NCBI GenBank assembly: GCA_903939765.1
Contig: CAJAIK010000051.1
Span: forward strand, 1 to 49,171
Reading direction: 5' to 3'
Length of the DNA stretch: 49,171 nucleotides
Source: an uncultured Chlorobiaceae bacterium
GTDB lineage: Bacteria > Bacteroidota > Chlorobiia > Chlorobiales > Chlorobiaceae
Shown here: positions 10,133 through 19,550 of the stretch, piece by piece
Numbering within the stretch: the stretch's first letter is position 1
How the letters are laid out: every line of letters begins with the position of its first letter
Program-made: the position numbers and the translations under genes
The notes under the pieces: generated by a model
Told to the model about the DNA's origin: nothing
The model's database searches: none
What the model saw: only the letters and a program-made list of their open reading frames with translations

Positions 10133-10399
10133 TCAGGAAATAGTTTCGGTCAGCAGAATTGCCTTGTTGCCGCTGACTTCAAAAAAACCGTCGAGAATAG
10201 AAAACGATTGCTCACTGCGATCCGCCAAGGCAAGTTTGACCTTGCCTTTTGTCAGCGAGGAGAGCAGTGGCGCATGGTTTCTCAGTATCTGAAACTGCCC
10301 GAGATCACCCGGCACGGTTACACTGACGACCTCCCCGGAAAAATGGAGCTTCTGGGGAGTGACGATCTCTATCTGAAAGCCTTTATCGGAATTCGCCAT
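10133..10399 (-). CDS. atpC: ATP synthase F1 epsilon subunit (short form)
   Basis: Central-stalk subunit of the F1Fo ATP synthase, 88 residues. It contains only the N-terminal beta-sandwich domain ([20 protein letters not shown], then [20 protein letters not shown]). The C-terminal helical hairpin, which in many bacteria inhibits ATP hydrolysis, is absent. This short form is a known feature of green sulfur bacteria, not a local truncation. It starts 15 bases after atpD ends and forms an isolated atpD-atpC operon, with the other subunit genes elsewhere. Confidence 0.93.
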   Translation of the reverse strand: MANSDKGFQIEIVTPQKLHFSGEVVSVTVPGDLGQFQILRNHAPLLSSLTKGKVKLALADRSEQSFSILDGFFEVSGNKAILLTETIS

Positions 10400-10414
10400 G
10401 GTTATTGCTTCTGT

Positions 10415-11824
<1,410 letters not shown>

Positions 11825-11928
11825 TTATGGTATAATCAAACGTTCGTGCTTCCGGGCTTTTCTGCCTGTTGACCAGAAGTGATCTGTTGCATTATTAATC
11901 TTCGCTTTTTTTGACTGTTCCGGAGACG

Positions 11929-12001
11929 AGCCACCTGAGGGAGTCGAACCCACGACCTACTATTTACGAAACAGTTGCTCTACCAACTGAGCTAAGGTGG
12001 C
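11929..12001 (-). tRNA. tRNA-Thr, anticodon CGU
   Basis: A 73-base cloverleaf on the minus strand. The acceptor stem is GCCACCT/AGGTGGC and the discriminator base is U. The D-arm is GCTC-AGTTGGTA-GAGC. The anticodon stem ACTGT/ATAGT holds the loop TTCGTAA, giving anticodon CGU for ACG codons. The T-arm GTGGG-TTCGACT-CCCTC has one T-T mismatch at its second pair. CCA is not encoded. It lies about 125 bases upstream of atpD, on the same strand. Confidence 0.93.
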
Positions 12002-12158
12002 TTAAGCAGAGCGAAAAATACAAGTCCAAATATAATTTTTTTGATAGAGAATCACAAAGACTAAATAACACATGATTTTATAGCAGTCAAAAAAAAGAAG
12101 AATTGTATATTATAGGAACGGTGGTTTTTTGTTTCTTTTGATATTTATTTGGACCGGT

Positions 12159-12773
12159 ATGAAAAAGATGTTCAGTCACTCCTGGAAGGTGTGGGCGATC
12201 ACGGCTCTTTTGTTCGGCTGTGTGGCAGGAGTGCTGTTTAAGGTTTCGCCATTCTTCTCTTCGACAATCCTGCCTGTTGAAAAAAAAGTGGACGGGGGGC
12301 TTCCGTTTCAGGCATTGCCATCGGCAGCGTTACCGTTGGCACCCTCTTTTGCTGCGCACTCCCTTGATGGAAAAACGGTGGAATCGACTCAACTTGTCGG
12401 AAAAGCCTATATCGTGAATTTTTTTGCATCATGGTGTCCCCCCTGCCGATCGGAGATTCCTGATATGGTCGCCCTGCAGAAAAAATATGAACGCAAGGGG
12501 TTTACCTTTATTGGCGTAGCCGTCAATGAGAATGTGACGGACATGCGCGCTTTTATCACAAAAAATCAGATAGGTTATCCGGTTGTCATGTCGGACGATA
12601 AACTCGTCTCTGCTTTTGGTCGGCATGTTACTGGCGGTCTTACTGGCATTCCGACCTCTTTTGTCGTTAACTCTTCTGGCCGTATTATTCTGGTCATTAC
12701 GGGGGGCCGAAGCAAAGAGGACTTTGAAAAAATAATTGTTGATGCTCTCAAAAAACCGGAACTTCCTCAATAA
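12159..12773 (+). CDS. TlpA/ResA-like thioredoxin-fold protein, membrane-anchored
   Basis: Extracytoplasmic thiol-disulfide oxidoreductase of about 204 residues. An N-terminal hydrophobic segment (residues about 10-30, ITALLFGCVAGVLFKVSPFF) anchors or exports it. The redoxin domain follows, with the active-site FASWCPPCRSEIP (Cys93, Cys96) and the cis-Pro region GIPTSFVVNSSG. Such proteins reduce apocytochrome c or other periplasmic disulfides. The start is set at the ATG at 12159; an upstream in-frame TTG at 12129 is less likely. It is monocistronic, ending before the terminator at 12848-12885. The partner is unknown. Confidence 0.85.
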   Translation: MKKMFSHSWKVWAITALLFGCVAGVLFKVSPFFSSTILPVEKKVDGGLPFQALPSAALPLAPSFAAHSLDGKTVESTQLVGKAYIVNFFASWCPPCRSEIPDMVALQKKYERKGFTFIGVAVNENVTDMRAFITKNQIGYPVVMSDDKLVSAFGRHVTGGLTGIPTSFVVNSSGRIILVITGGRSKEDFEKIIVDALKKPELPQ

Positions 12774-12847
12774 AGTCATCACCCCATGATTGATGGTTTT
12801 CATGTCCGGTGGCCACAGAATCCGGGCAATCAGTTTCTCTTCTCTAC

Positions 12848-12885
12848 ACGTTCGCAGTCAGTGATGATTGCGAACGTTTTTTTTT
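12848..12885 (+). terminator. Intrinsic terminator after the TlpA-like gene
   Basis: A perfect 9-bp inverted repeat, ACGTTCGCA (12848-12856) and TGCGAACGT (12869-12877), has a 12-base loop and runs into nine T (12877-12885). It sits 75 bases after the TlpA-like stop and 28 bases before pckG. It excludes the upstream TTG at 12868 as a pckG start. Confidence 0.88.
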
Positions 12886-12912
12886 ACAACCCTTAGCTAT
12901 ATAAGAACGATT

Positions 12913-14778
12913 ATGACTGTCATGCAGATCAATCCTCCAGACTATGTGAAAAACACAAAGCTGATCCAGTGGGTACAGGAGACGGCTGACCTTTGTCGCC
13001 CGAGTGCGGTGCACTGGTGTGATGGCTCCCAGGAAGAGTACGACACCCTCGCCCAACAGATGGTAGAAAGCGGTACCTTTATCAAGCTCTCCGAAGAGAA
13101 GCGCCCGAACAGCTATCTCTGCCGTTCTGACCCAAGCGATGTTGCAAGGGTTGAAGACAGAACCTATATATGCAGTATCCGTCGTCAGGATGCAGGTCCA
13201 ACCAACAACTGGGTTGCACCAAAAGAGATGAAAGAGACGCTGAAAGGGCTTTTCAGGAACTGTATGGTTGGCCGTACCATGTACGTCATTCCGTTCAGCA
13301 TGGGGCCGCTTGGATCACCCATTGCCCACATCGGTGTTGAAATTTCCGATTCGCCCTATGTTGTAACCAACATGCGTATCATGACGAGGATGGGAGTCAA
13401 GGTTATGGAGCTGCTTGGTGAAAACAGCGAATTTGTTCCTTGTCTGCACTCTGTCGGCGCGCCTCTTCAGCCCGGAGAACTTGATGTTGCCTGGCCGTGC
13501 AATGACACGAAATACATTGTTCATTATCCTGAAGAACGCTCAATTGTCTCTTTTGGAAGCGGTTATGGCGGCAACGCCCTGCTTGGAAAAAAATGCTTTG
13601 CGTTGCGTATCGCCTCTTCAATGGCACGGGATGAAGGGTGGCTGGCCGAGCACATGCTCATTCTTGGCGTTGAGTCTCCGGATGGGAAAAAAACCTACAT
13701 TGGCGGAGCATTCCCGAGTGCCTGCGGTAAAACTAATTTTGCCATGCTTATTCCGCCTCAATCTTTTGATGGCTGGAAGATTACCACTATTGGTGATGAT
13801 ATCGCCTGGATCAAGCCAGGTGAAGATGGACGTCTTCGTGCAATCAATCCGGAATATGGCTTTTTCGGTGTTGCTCCTGGCACGTCGGACAAATCAAATC
13901 CGAATGCCATGGCAACGCTGGCAAAAAACTGTATTTTTACCAACGTCGCCATGACGCCTGACGGTGATGTCTGGTGGGAAGGGATGACGGACAATGCTCC
14001 CGATCAACTGATCGACTGGCAGGGTCACTCCTGGACTCCTGATTGCGGCAGACTCTCGTCCCATCCAAATGCCCGCTTTACCTCTCCTGCAAGTCAGTGC
14101 CCGTCACTTGATGCTGATTGGGAAGATCCGAAAGGGGTGCCGATCAGTGCCTTTATTTTTGGCGGCCGCCGCGGAGATACGGTGCCGCTTGTTTACCAGT
14201 CAGCAAACTGGAATTCGGGAGTCTATCTGGCAGCCACAATGGGTTCTGAAAAGACCGCTGCGGCAGCCGGCACGGTCGGAGAAGTTCGTCGTGACCCTTT
14301 TGCCATGATTCCGTTCTGCGGTTATCACATGGGCGATTATTTCAACCATTGGCTCCATGTCGGCCGTACACTGCCCGAACTGCCAAGAATTTTTGGTGTC
14401 AACTGGTTCCGCAAAGACGAGAACGGCAAGTTCCTCTGGCCAGGTTTTGGCGAAAACATGAGGGTGCTGAAGTGGATTGTTGATCGTGTTCAAGGCAAAG
14501 CCGGTGCTGTAGAGAGTCCGCTTGGCTGGATGCCGAAATACGAGATGATTGACTGGACAGGTCTGGAGGAGATGACCGAAGAGAAGTTCATCAAATTGAT
14601 GTCGGTCGATCGTGAAGCATGGAAAAAAGAGCTGCTTTCACATGAGGCTCTTTTTGAAACGATTTACGACAGGCTTCCCAAAGAGTTCCCTCATATTCGT
14701 GAACTCATGCTCTCAACGCTCTGGATGTCTCCTGCACACTGGTCACTGGCTCCGGAAAATTATACTTCCGAAGGCTGA
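12913..14778 (+). CDS. pckG: Phosphoenolpyruvate carboxykinase (GTP)
   Basis: Interconverts oxaloacetate and PEP with GTP, linking the reverse TCA cycle to sugar synthesis. It has 621 residues from the ATG at 12913 (618 from the ATG at 12922), the usual length. Conserved pieces visible are CHWCDGS-like [27 protein letters not shown], and the P-loop [12 protein letters not shown] with the reactive Cys271 (ACGKT 270-274). [12 protein letters not shown] and FGVAPGTS are also present. An open frame extends upstream to TTG 12868, but that codon lies inside a terminator hairpin, so it is rejected. A strong terminator follows at 14801. The function is certain. Confidence 0.96.
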   Translation: MTVMQINPPDYVKNTKLIQWVQETADLCRPSAVHWCDGSQEEYDTLAQQMVESGTFIKLSEEKRPNSYLCRSDPSDVARVEDRTYICSIRRQDAGPTNNWVAPKEMKETLKGLFRNCMVGRTMYVIPFSMGPLGSPIAHIGVEISDSPYVVTNMRIMTRMGVKVMELLGENSEFVPCLHSVGAPLQPGELDVAWPCNDTKYIVHYPEERSIVSFGSGYGGNALLGKKCFALRIASSMARDEGWLAEHMLILGVESPDGKKTYIGGAFPSACGKTNFAMLIPPQSFDGWKITTIGDDIAWIKPGEDGRLRAINPEYGFFGVAPGTSDKSNPNAMATLAKNCIFTNVAMTPDGDVWWEGMTDNAPDQLIDWQGHSWTPDCGRLSSHPNARFTSPASQCPSLDADWEDPKGVPISAFIFGGRRGDTVPLVYQSANWNSGVYLAATMGSEKTAAAAGTVGEVRRDPFAMIPFCGYHMGDYFNHWLHVGRTLPELPRIFGVNWFRKDENGKFLWPGFGENMRVLKWIVDRVQGKAGAVESPLGWMPKYEMIDWTGLEEMTEEKFIKLMSVDREAWKKELLSHEALFETIYDRLPKEFPHIRELMLSTLWMSPAHWSLAPENYTSEG

Positions 14779-14800
14779 CGATTGTTTTTCCGTGAAGAGC

Positions 14801-14828
14801 AAAAAGGCGCCTGCAAGGGCGCCTTTTT
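14801..14828. terminator. Bidirectional intrinsic terminator between pckG and the dodecin gene
   Basis: A perfect 11-bp inverted repeat, AAAAAGGCGCC (14801-14811) and GGCGCCTTTTT (14818-14828), encloses a 6-base loop. A-runs and T-runs on either side let it act on both strands. It separates convergent pckG (ends 14778) and the dodecin gene (ends 14851). Confidence 0.9.
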
Positions 14829-14850
14829 CTTTTCTCACAAGCAGTTCCAA

Positions 14851-15063
14851 TCAGTTTTCGTCGAGGGTAAAGCCGATTTTAACGGTTACCTGCCAGTAGG
14901 CAACTTTCTGCTCCTCAACATGGCAACGGGTTTCAAGAATCTCTACCCAGCGGATGTTTCTGATGCTTTCAGCCGCTTTGGCAACGGCATTATTGACTGC
15001 CTCCTCAATACTTGTTGCTGAGGAACCTACCAGTTCAATTTTCTTATAGATGTGAGCGCTCAT
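14851..15063 (-). CDS. Dodecin family flavin-binding protein
   Basis: Small protein of 70 residues of the dodecin family, which form hollow dodecamers that store flavin or related compounds. The core HIYKKIELVGSSATSIEEAV, the NIRWVEI stretch with the flavin-stacking Trp, and the C-terminal strand WQVTVKIGFTL match the family. The start is set at the ATG at 15063 (MSAHIYKK), which gives the family length. An in-frame ATG at 15099 would add 12 unlikely residues. The gene is convergent with pckG and separated from it by a bidirectional terminator. Confidence 0.88.
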   Translation of the reverse strand: MSAHIYKKIELVGSSATSIEEAVNNAVAKAAESIRNIRWVEILETRCHVEEQKVAYWQVTVKIGFTLDEN

Positions 15064-15356
15064 GGCGAGTAATGGTTTTCGTACGTGAAAAAAAGTCATA
15101 AGACCTGCATTTATAATAGCAAATCAGGCGGAATCTGCAAAAAGCCTTCGTTCAGGAGGCGAGCTTGCTGATAAATTTTTGTTTTCGGCTTCTGATATCA
15201 CATAAATGGCCGCAAGGTGTTTCTATCGGTTTGTGGAGTCAATGGTAAAAGCCGTGAAATCAAGAGAGCAGCAAGAAGTGATGGAGCAAAAAGAGGGTCG
15301 GTGCGGCCCGAAACAGCCGTAAAACTGATGGCTGCTCCGGGCAAGATGGGCAAGGG
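15064..15356. other. Intergenic gap, nothing recognised
   Basis: About 290 bases between the dodecin and SatP genes (both minus strand). The dodecin promoter is presumably here. No protein frame with recognisable content, RNA structure or repeat was found. Confidence 0.4.
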
Positions 15357-15902
15357 TTACACGCCCAGGGCTTTGAAGAGGAGTGGAATAGCGCAGAGGC
15401 CGATGGCAACATTCGTTGCACCACAGATTTTAGTAATGATGGTGTTCTGCTTGTACCACGTAAACGGTAACAAAATTGTAAGCAGGTTGATAAGCAGCAG
15501 CACGGTGGCTAACGGCCAGATTTTACCAAGAAGAATGGCCTTGTAGCTGAAAACTGCCGTGATAAAAAAGATACCGAGAAACATGTGGGCATAGATCTTT
15601 TTGTCGCCGGGGTTGTAAAAATGCATGGCGACAATAACCCAGAAAAGCCCGTATGTAGCAAAGATGGTACCGAGGTAAACCCTGATGTCAGCAGGTAACC
15701 CCATGTCGAACAGAAACATGCAGACCGCCGTGAAAAGTTGCGCCACACCGCCGAACCAGAGGGCGATGTGGGCAAGATTCCGACCCAGCTTTGCATGATC
15801 TGTCTCCTTGTCAAGTCCGAATCCCAACTGTTCAAGTCCGAACACCCAGACGGTGATCATCAGCCCGAACAACCCGATAGCTTCCGGATTAACAACATTC
15901 AT
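15357..15902 (-). CDS. satP: GPR1/FUN34/YaaH (SatP) family acetate/succinate transporter
   Basis: Six-helix inner-membrane carrier or channel for acetate and succinate, 181 residues. The signature NPEAIGLFGL at residues 5-14 corresponds to the family NPAPLGL motif. Six hydrophobic segments follow. The start at 15902 is supported by AAGGAG 8 bases upstream of the ATG. In a green sulfur bacterium, acetate uptake for mixotrophic growth would fit, and pckG is close by, though the two are not in an operon. Substrate is inferred from the family. Confidence 0.85.
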   Translation of the reverse strand: MNVVNPEAIGLFGLMITVWVFGLEQLGFGLDKETDHAKLGRNLAHIALWFGGVAQLFTAVCMFLFDMGLPADIRVYLGTIFATYGLFWVIVAMHFYNPGDKKIYAHMFLGIFFITAVFSYKAILLGKIWPLATVLLLINLLTILLPFTWYKQNTIITKICGATNVAIGLCAIPLLFKALGV

Positions 15903-15940
15903 TGGAAGAGCTCCTTTTTTTTTGTTGTTGATAAAAGTTA

Positions 15941-15984
15941 AAAAATAGCCATCACAATGGCTGCGTAAATGTACGGCTATTTTT
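15941..15984. other. Hairpin in the leader region of the SatP gene
   Basis: A 10-bp inverted repeat, AAAAATAGCC (15941-15950) and GGCTATTTTT (15975-15984), has a competing inner repeat AGCCAT-CACA-ATGGCT (15947-15962). It sits 40-80 bases upstream of the SatP start codon on the minus strand, between divergent genes. The mutually exclusive stems could be an attenuator, but this is only a structural reading. Confidence 0.35.
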
Positions 15985-16151
15985 GTTGAAAGAGGAAGAG
16001 AATTACGGGGTGATCAATGGCGATCTCTTGCATTTGGGTTTACGTCGCCCTCCTTTTTCTCTGGTATCTGTTCTTAAGTCGCAAGAGATTTCGCTTTCTT
16101 TTGATAACTTTGAACGCGAAAGAATGAGATAACTGAAGATGTTTTGATGTG

Positions 16152-17462
16152 ATGACATTACCTGCTGAAACTGCCACCCCTGTCAATCCTGTTATGCCGG
16201 AGCCTCGAAGGCGCAGCGGCATGTCCGGCCAACTGCTTTCAGCATTTCCCGCCTTTGAGAGCCAGAACTTCCGCCGCTATTTTCCGGGGCAGGTGATCTC
16301 GATGATTGGCACCTGGATCCAGATGGTAGCACAAGGGTGGCTGGTGCTCGAAATAACCGGCTCAGCCTTCGACGTGGGGCTTGCCGCTGCGGCATCCACA
16401 CTGCCGCCACTCTTTCTCTCCCTTTTGGGCGGCGTTATTGTTGATCGCTATCCAAGACGCACCATTCTGCTCTGGACGCAGTCGGCGGCCATGCTGCTTG
16501 CGTTTGTGCTTGGTATTTTTGCCATGACCGACACGGTGACTCTGTGGATTATCCTTGTACTCTCCTTCCTGCTCGGCTGCGTGAATGCCCTCAATGTGCC
16601 CGCGCTCCAGGCCTTTCTGAGCGAAATTGTCGAGCGGGAGCATCTCCCCTCAGCCATCGCCATGAACTCGGCAATCTATAACGGCTCACGCATTATCGGC
16701 CCAGCCATTGCAGGCTTTCTTATATCGGCCACCGGTACGGGGACGGCCTTTCTGGTCAACGGTGTGAGCTTTTTTGCCGTCATACTCTCCCTGCTCTCCA
16801 TGAAGAGAACGCAAAAAGAGCCGGTTGCGAAAACTACCCAGAATCCCCTGCAGGCGATCAAAGAGGGACTGCTCTATTCATGGAACCATCCGCTGATCAG
16901 AACCAGTATCTTCTTCATCGCGGTCATCGCTATTTTTGCATGGTCATACGTTACCATGCTGCCTGTTATTGCCAAGCGGACCTTCGGCATGGACGCGTCG
17001 GGCATGGGCTACCTCTACGGCGTTTCCGGTCTCGGCTCGGTTGTCGGTACCGTACTGGTCTCCATCTACTCCAGAAAAATTGACCGCCTGGTCTTTATTG
17101 CCGGGGGAACAATTCTCTTCGCACTCGCCCTTATCGGTTTTACCTTTACCACGCACCTTCCTGCAGCGTTCTTCTTTCTCTTTGTCAGCGGATTCGGGCT
17201 TGTTTCGGCCGTTTCAACCCTCAGCGCCACCATCCAGAGCACGGTTGACGACCGTTTTCGCGGCCGGGTGATGAGCCTCTACATGATGATTTTCATGGGC
17301 TTCATGCCAATCGGCAACCTTGAAATCGGCTATCTCTCCGAACACTTCGGCACCAGTATTGCCATCCGCATCGGATGCATTGTAACGATTCTGGCTGCTC
17401 TGGCTCTCATCTTCACGAGCCAGGGGGTGCGCAGGGCCTACAGCCGTTATCAGGCGTCGTAA
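16152..17462 (+). CDS. MFS transporter (EntS/MFS_3-like exporter)
   Basis: Major facilitator with about 12 transmembrane helices and 436 residues. It resembles the MFS_3 group that includes the enterobactin exporter EntS. Visible features are FRRYFPGQVISMIGTWIQMV at the start of helix 1 and the loop 2-3 motif GGVIVDRYPRRTILL. AIAMNSAIYNGSRIIGPAIA and FRGRVMSLYMM are also typical. The start is set at the ATG at 16152; a GTG lies directly before it. The transported substrate is unknown. It is convergent with the Rieske-flavodoxin gene, 30 bases apart. Confidence 0.82.
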   Translation: MTLPAETATPVNPVMPEPRRRSGMSGQLLSAFPAFESQNFRRYFPGQVISMIGTWIQMVAQGWLVLEITGSAFDVGLAAAASTLPPLFLSLLGGVIVDRYPRRTILLWTQSAAMLLAFVLGIFAMTDTVTLWIILVLSFLLGCVNALNVPALQAFLSEIVEREHLPSAIAMNSAIYNGSRIIGPAIAGFLISATGTGTAFLVNGVSFFAVILSLLSMKRTQKEPVAKTTQNPLQAIKEGLLYSWNHPLIRTSIFFIAVIAIFAWSYVTMLPVIAKRTFGMDASGMGYLYGVSGLGSVVGTVLVSIYSRKIDRLVFIAGGTILFALALIGFTFTTHLPAAFFFLFVSGFGLVSAVSTLSATIQSTVDDRFRGRVMSLYMMIFMGFMPIGNLEIGYLSEHFGTSIAIRIGCIVTILAALALIFTSQGVRRAYSRYQAS

Positions 17463-17492
17463 CCTGCAAGGAAATGACATGAACTTGCTTTG

Positions 17493-18593
17493 CTACAGGC
17501 GATTGCGCCGCTCAAGCCCGGAGGCTTTCCTGCCAGCTTTTTCGAACTCCGGAGTGGCAACGTTCTGCAGGCGTTGCGCCAGATACAGAGAGCGGTCGAG
17601 CAGGGCCCAGGCACCGTCATGCAGAGCTTTGCTGTGTTTGACCATCTCAACATTGTGCTCCATATCCTCCGCCGTCCAGCCGCGACTGTGAGCAATGAAC
17701 GGAAACTGGGGAAAGTGCATGCCCAGCTCGCCAAAGAACAGCATCATCTGCCCAACGACGGCCTGAATGTTGTCCTGTCCTCCAGTCACTATGAACCCCG
17801 CAACTTTGTTCTTCAGCATGACGCGGTTTTTCAGCGTGATTTGGTTCTGCACCGTATTCAGGCGCTCCGCCATCTTAAAGTACAACGAACTCGCCGCACC
17901 CCAGCGGATGGGCGTCGCAATCAGAACAACGTCCGACCAGAATACCAGGTTCTCATACACCGCGTGCATGCCGTCAGCCGGGTCCATCTGAGAGATGCTG
18001 CACGGCCAGGTACAAGCCTGTGCGCTCTTGGAGTAGTAACCTTCGCAGGCACGAAAGGAGTGCTCACGCAGCTTGACCATGCGTGTCTCCAGAGAGTGGT
18101 TCATTCGCGCGTGTTCAAGAGCGCTTTCCAGCAGCGCCTCCGAAGTCGAATAGCGCGGGTTGTTGTTGTCCATGACCGTGGTCGAGATACCCAGCACGCG
18201 AATCGCCCCGGGCTCGCGTCGCGTATCGCGATCGAGCGGATGCGGCGCATGCGCCAGTTTCTGGCGATCGGTAGTCGGCATTTCGCGTATCAGAAGCCGG
18301 TCGCCCTCCACCTTTAGTTCGAAACGAGGAACACGGTCCGCCTCGAAGCCGGGTTCACCTTCTCCTGAGATGCGATGAAACTTCCAGTTGTGCCATGGGC
18401 AGACAATGTAGTCACCGTCGAGGGTGCCCTGCCCAAGCGGTCCGTTCACGTGATTGCAAGCCCCGTGGATTGCCCCAAAGCTCCCGCCAACGCATGAGAG
18501 CGCAATCCTCGTGCGACCTACCAGTATCTGCTGGAGTGGCTTCTTCGAAAGTTCGGCCACTTCGCCCACGTCATGCCACCTCTCTTCGTTCAT
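17493..18593 (-). CDS. Rieske [2Fe-2S] domain fused to flavodoxin-like NAD(P)H-dependent reductase
   Basis: Predicted redox protein of 366 residues built from two modules. Residues about 5-110 are a Rieske ferredoxin domain with ligands CNH (Cys46, His48) and CPWH (Cys65, His68). Residues about 130-330 form a flavodoxin-fold, NADPH-dependent FMN reductase domain, recognisable from IRVLGISTT, the central VLIATPIRWGAASSLYFKMAERL and VAGFIVTGGQDNIQ. An electron path from flavin to the Rieske cluster within one chain is the obvious inference. The start at 18593 is backed by GAGGAAG placed 5 bases before the ATG. The in-frame ATG-like start at 18656 has no such site. The substrate is unknown. Its leader is followed upstream by repeat copy 1. 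Confidence 0.8.
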   Translation of the reverse strand: MNEERWHDVGEVAELSKKPLQQILVGRTRIALSCVGGSFGAIHGACNHVNGPLGQGTLDGDYIVCPWHNWKFHRISGEGEPGFEADRVPRFELKVEGDRLLIREMPTTDRQKLAHAPHPLDRDTRREPGAIRVLGISTTVMDNNNPRYSTSEALLESALEHARMNHSLETRMVKLREHSFRACEGYYSKSAQACTWPCSISQMDPADGMHAVYENLVFWSDVVLIATPIRWGAASSLYFKMAERLNTVQNQITLKNRVMLKNKVAGFIVTGGQDNIQAVVGQMMLFFGELGMHFPQFPFIAHSRGWTAEDMEHNVEMVKHSKALHDGAWALLDRSLYLAQRLQNVATPEFEKAGRKASGLERRNRL

Positions 18594-18681
18594 TGGTACT
18601 TCCTCAATCGTTCGGGCATCCGTCTGAACTGCGGATTTTTGAAATTTTTCCACCACTTGCCTTCTCTCTCACGATACTTTA

Positions 18682-18810
18682 CTGAAAGTATAGCGAAATA
18701 ATGTTGGGCCTTCAAAAAAACAGAGCAGTACATATTCGAGGACTCCTGCGCAACGTGCCTGCGTCCAGCAGTCGCCGGTTACAATAAAGCGAGCTGTAAT
18801 CAGATGGTGG
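18682..18810. repeat. 129-bp direct repeat, copy 1
   Basis: Near-identical ends and a diverged middle compared with 20934-21062, in the same orientation and of exactly equal length. The left 35-40 bases (CTGAAAGTATAGCGAAATAA onward) and the right 30 bases (ACAATAAAGCGAGCTGTAAT onward) are almost identical, with one difference in the left block. The middle 55 bases are only loosely similar. It lies just upstream of the Rieske-flavodoxin gene. The two copies bracket a 2.1-kb set of gene fragments. Confidence 0.85.
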
Positions 18811-18933
18811 TTTTAAGTGGTCACTCTGCCCTCAAGCAAGATTTTGTCTTTTTTGTCTCTATCGGTATATGTTCTATCTTCGTTTTCATACCCGGCAGAA
18901 TATCGTACACGCTCAATTTTCGTTACATAATAA

Positions 18934-19212
18934 AGCATTGAAGCAATCCTGAATAACCTGGCCAAAGATGAAGATGGGAAGTCGCTGGGTTTCCATAACC
19001 ACAGCCAGCTCGATTTTCACAAGCTTAAGGGTGACCCCGACAACATTGGTCGCCATCTCACCGATTATATCAACGGCTTTTCAGAGAACATCACCATGGG
19101 GCTGATCTTCGAAGAGCTGATCCGTCGATTCAATGAAGCGGCAAACGAGAGATCCGGAGACCACTTCAACGCTTCCGCAGGGCAAAGAAATTCCTGGGCG
19201 AAAGCCCGCTGA
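18934..19212 (+). pseudogene. Internally deleted fragment of a type I methyltransferase subunit gene (hsdM)
   Basis: The plus-strand reading from 18934 gives an HsdM N-terminal segment (ILNNLAKDEDGKSLGFHNHS, then DPDNIGRHLTDYINGFSENI). It jumps directly to MGLIFEELIRRFNEA and ERSGDHF. In intact HsdM about 50 residues separate these blocks, and the motif continues as GDHFTPREV. Here it breaks off after GDHFN (about 19170) and ends at the stop at 19212. There is no start codon and no catalytic motif. It belongs to a different HsdM subfamily from the intact gene at 36653. A relic, not functional. Confidence 0.7.
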
Positions 19213-19267
19213 AACTTCTGTCTGGCTGTTTTCATGTTGGTCACTGGCAGAAAATGGTCACTGTTGC
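19161..19267 (-). pseudogene. Fragment resembling an ImmA/IrrE-type metallopeptidase C-terminal part
   Basis: Minus-strand reading gives DHFLPVTNMKTARQKFQRAF followed by AQEFLCPAEALKW. This resembles the segment after the zinc motif in ImmA/IrrE peptidases that accompany phage-type or toxin-antitoxin regulators. The match stops at about 19161, where the sequence becomes the antisense of the hsdM relic, marking a recombination junction. No start and no HExxH motif. The identification is tentative. Confidence 0.35.
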
Positions 19268-19290
19268 CTGGTTTACCCCTCTTTTGCTGC

Positions 19291-19440
19291 TCAATCAACC
19301 AGTGTTCCGTTGATGAACTTGTGAATAATACTTGATATATAAGTCTGATGCGGCAAACCTTTCTTGATGGCCTTTCTTTGCAACTCAGTGAGGTCTCTTT
19401 CAGAAATCCGAATATTCAGCCGCTTATTGATGCTTTTCAT
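19291..19440 (-). CDS. Small CopG-like (ribbon-helix-helix) antitoxin
   Basis: A 49-residue protein read from the ATG at 19440 to the TGA at 19291. It begins MKSINKRLNIRISERDLTEL, runs through a basic helix and ends HKFINGTLVD. The pattern of a beta-strand with alternating K/R/N/R residues, then two helices and the ISSIIHKFINGTL ending, is typical of small CopG-family antitoxins. The tail of a partner toxin gene overlaps its start by 17 bases on the same strand, the usual toxin-antitoxin layout. The toxin itself is truncated, so this is an orphan antitoxin. It would bind DNA and autoregulate, by inference from the family. Confidence 0.65.
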   Translation of the reverse strand: MKSINKRLNIRISERDLTELQRKAIKKGLPHQTYISSIIHKFINGTLVD

Positions 19441-19495
19441 TTAATCGATTTATCACCAGGCGCAGTTTGGCAACGGCATACAACTTGTTTTTGCG
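19424..19495 (-). pseudogene. C-terminal remnant of the partner toxin gene
   Basis: Minus-strand reading NKLYAVAKLRLVINRLNEKH ends at the TAA at 19424-19426, overlapping the antitoxin start by 17 bases. A stop codon lies just before it in frame, at the point where a new sequence with AAAAGGGGACAGACCC begins. Only about 23 residues of the toxin survive. The family of the toxin cannot be assigned with confidence from this tail; a RelE/ParE-like small toxin would fit the layout. Confidence 0.4.
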
Positions 19496-19550
19496 TTAGC
19501 CGGAACGCTTTCTGCTTATCTCAAATTGACTGCATTGGGTCTGTCCCCTT

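Noticed and set aside
10133-10399. Epsilon subunit gene as truncated
   Set aside because: The 88-residue short form is the normal state in green sulfur bacteria and the frame is intact.
12868-12912. Upstream TTG start for pckG
   Set aside because: It lies inside the terminator hairpin at 12848-12885 and adds residues not found in the family.
19490-19500. A second attC core (GTTAGCC) after the amidase gene
   Set aside because: It does not fit GTTRRRY and no partner core or hairpin was found.
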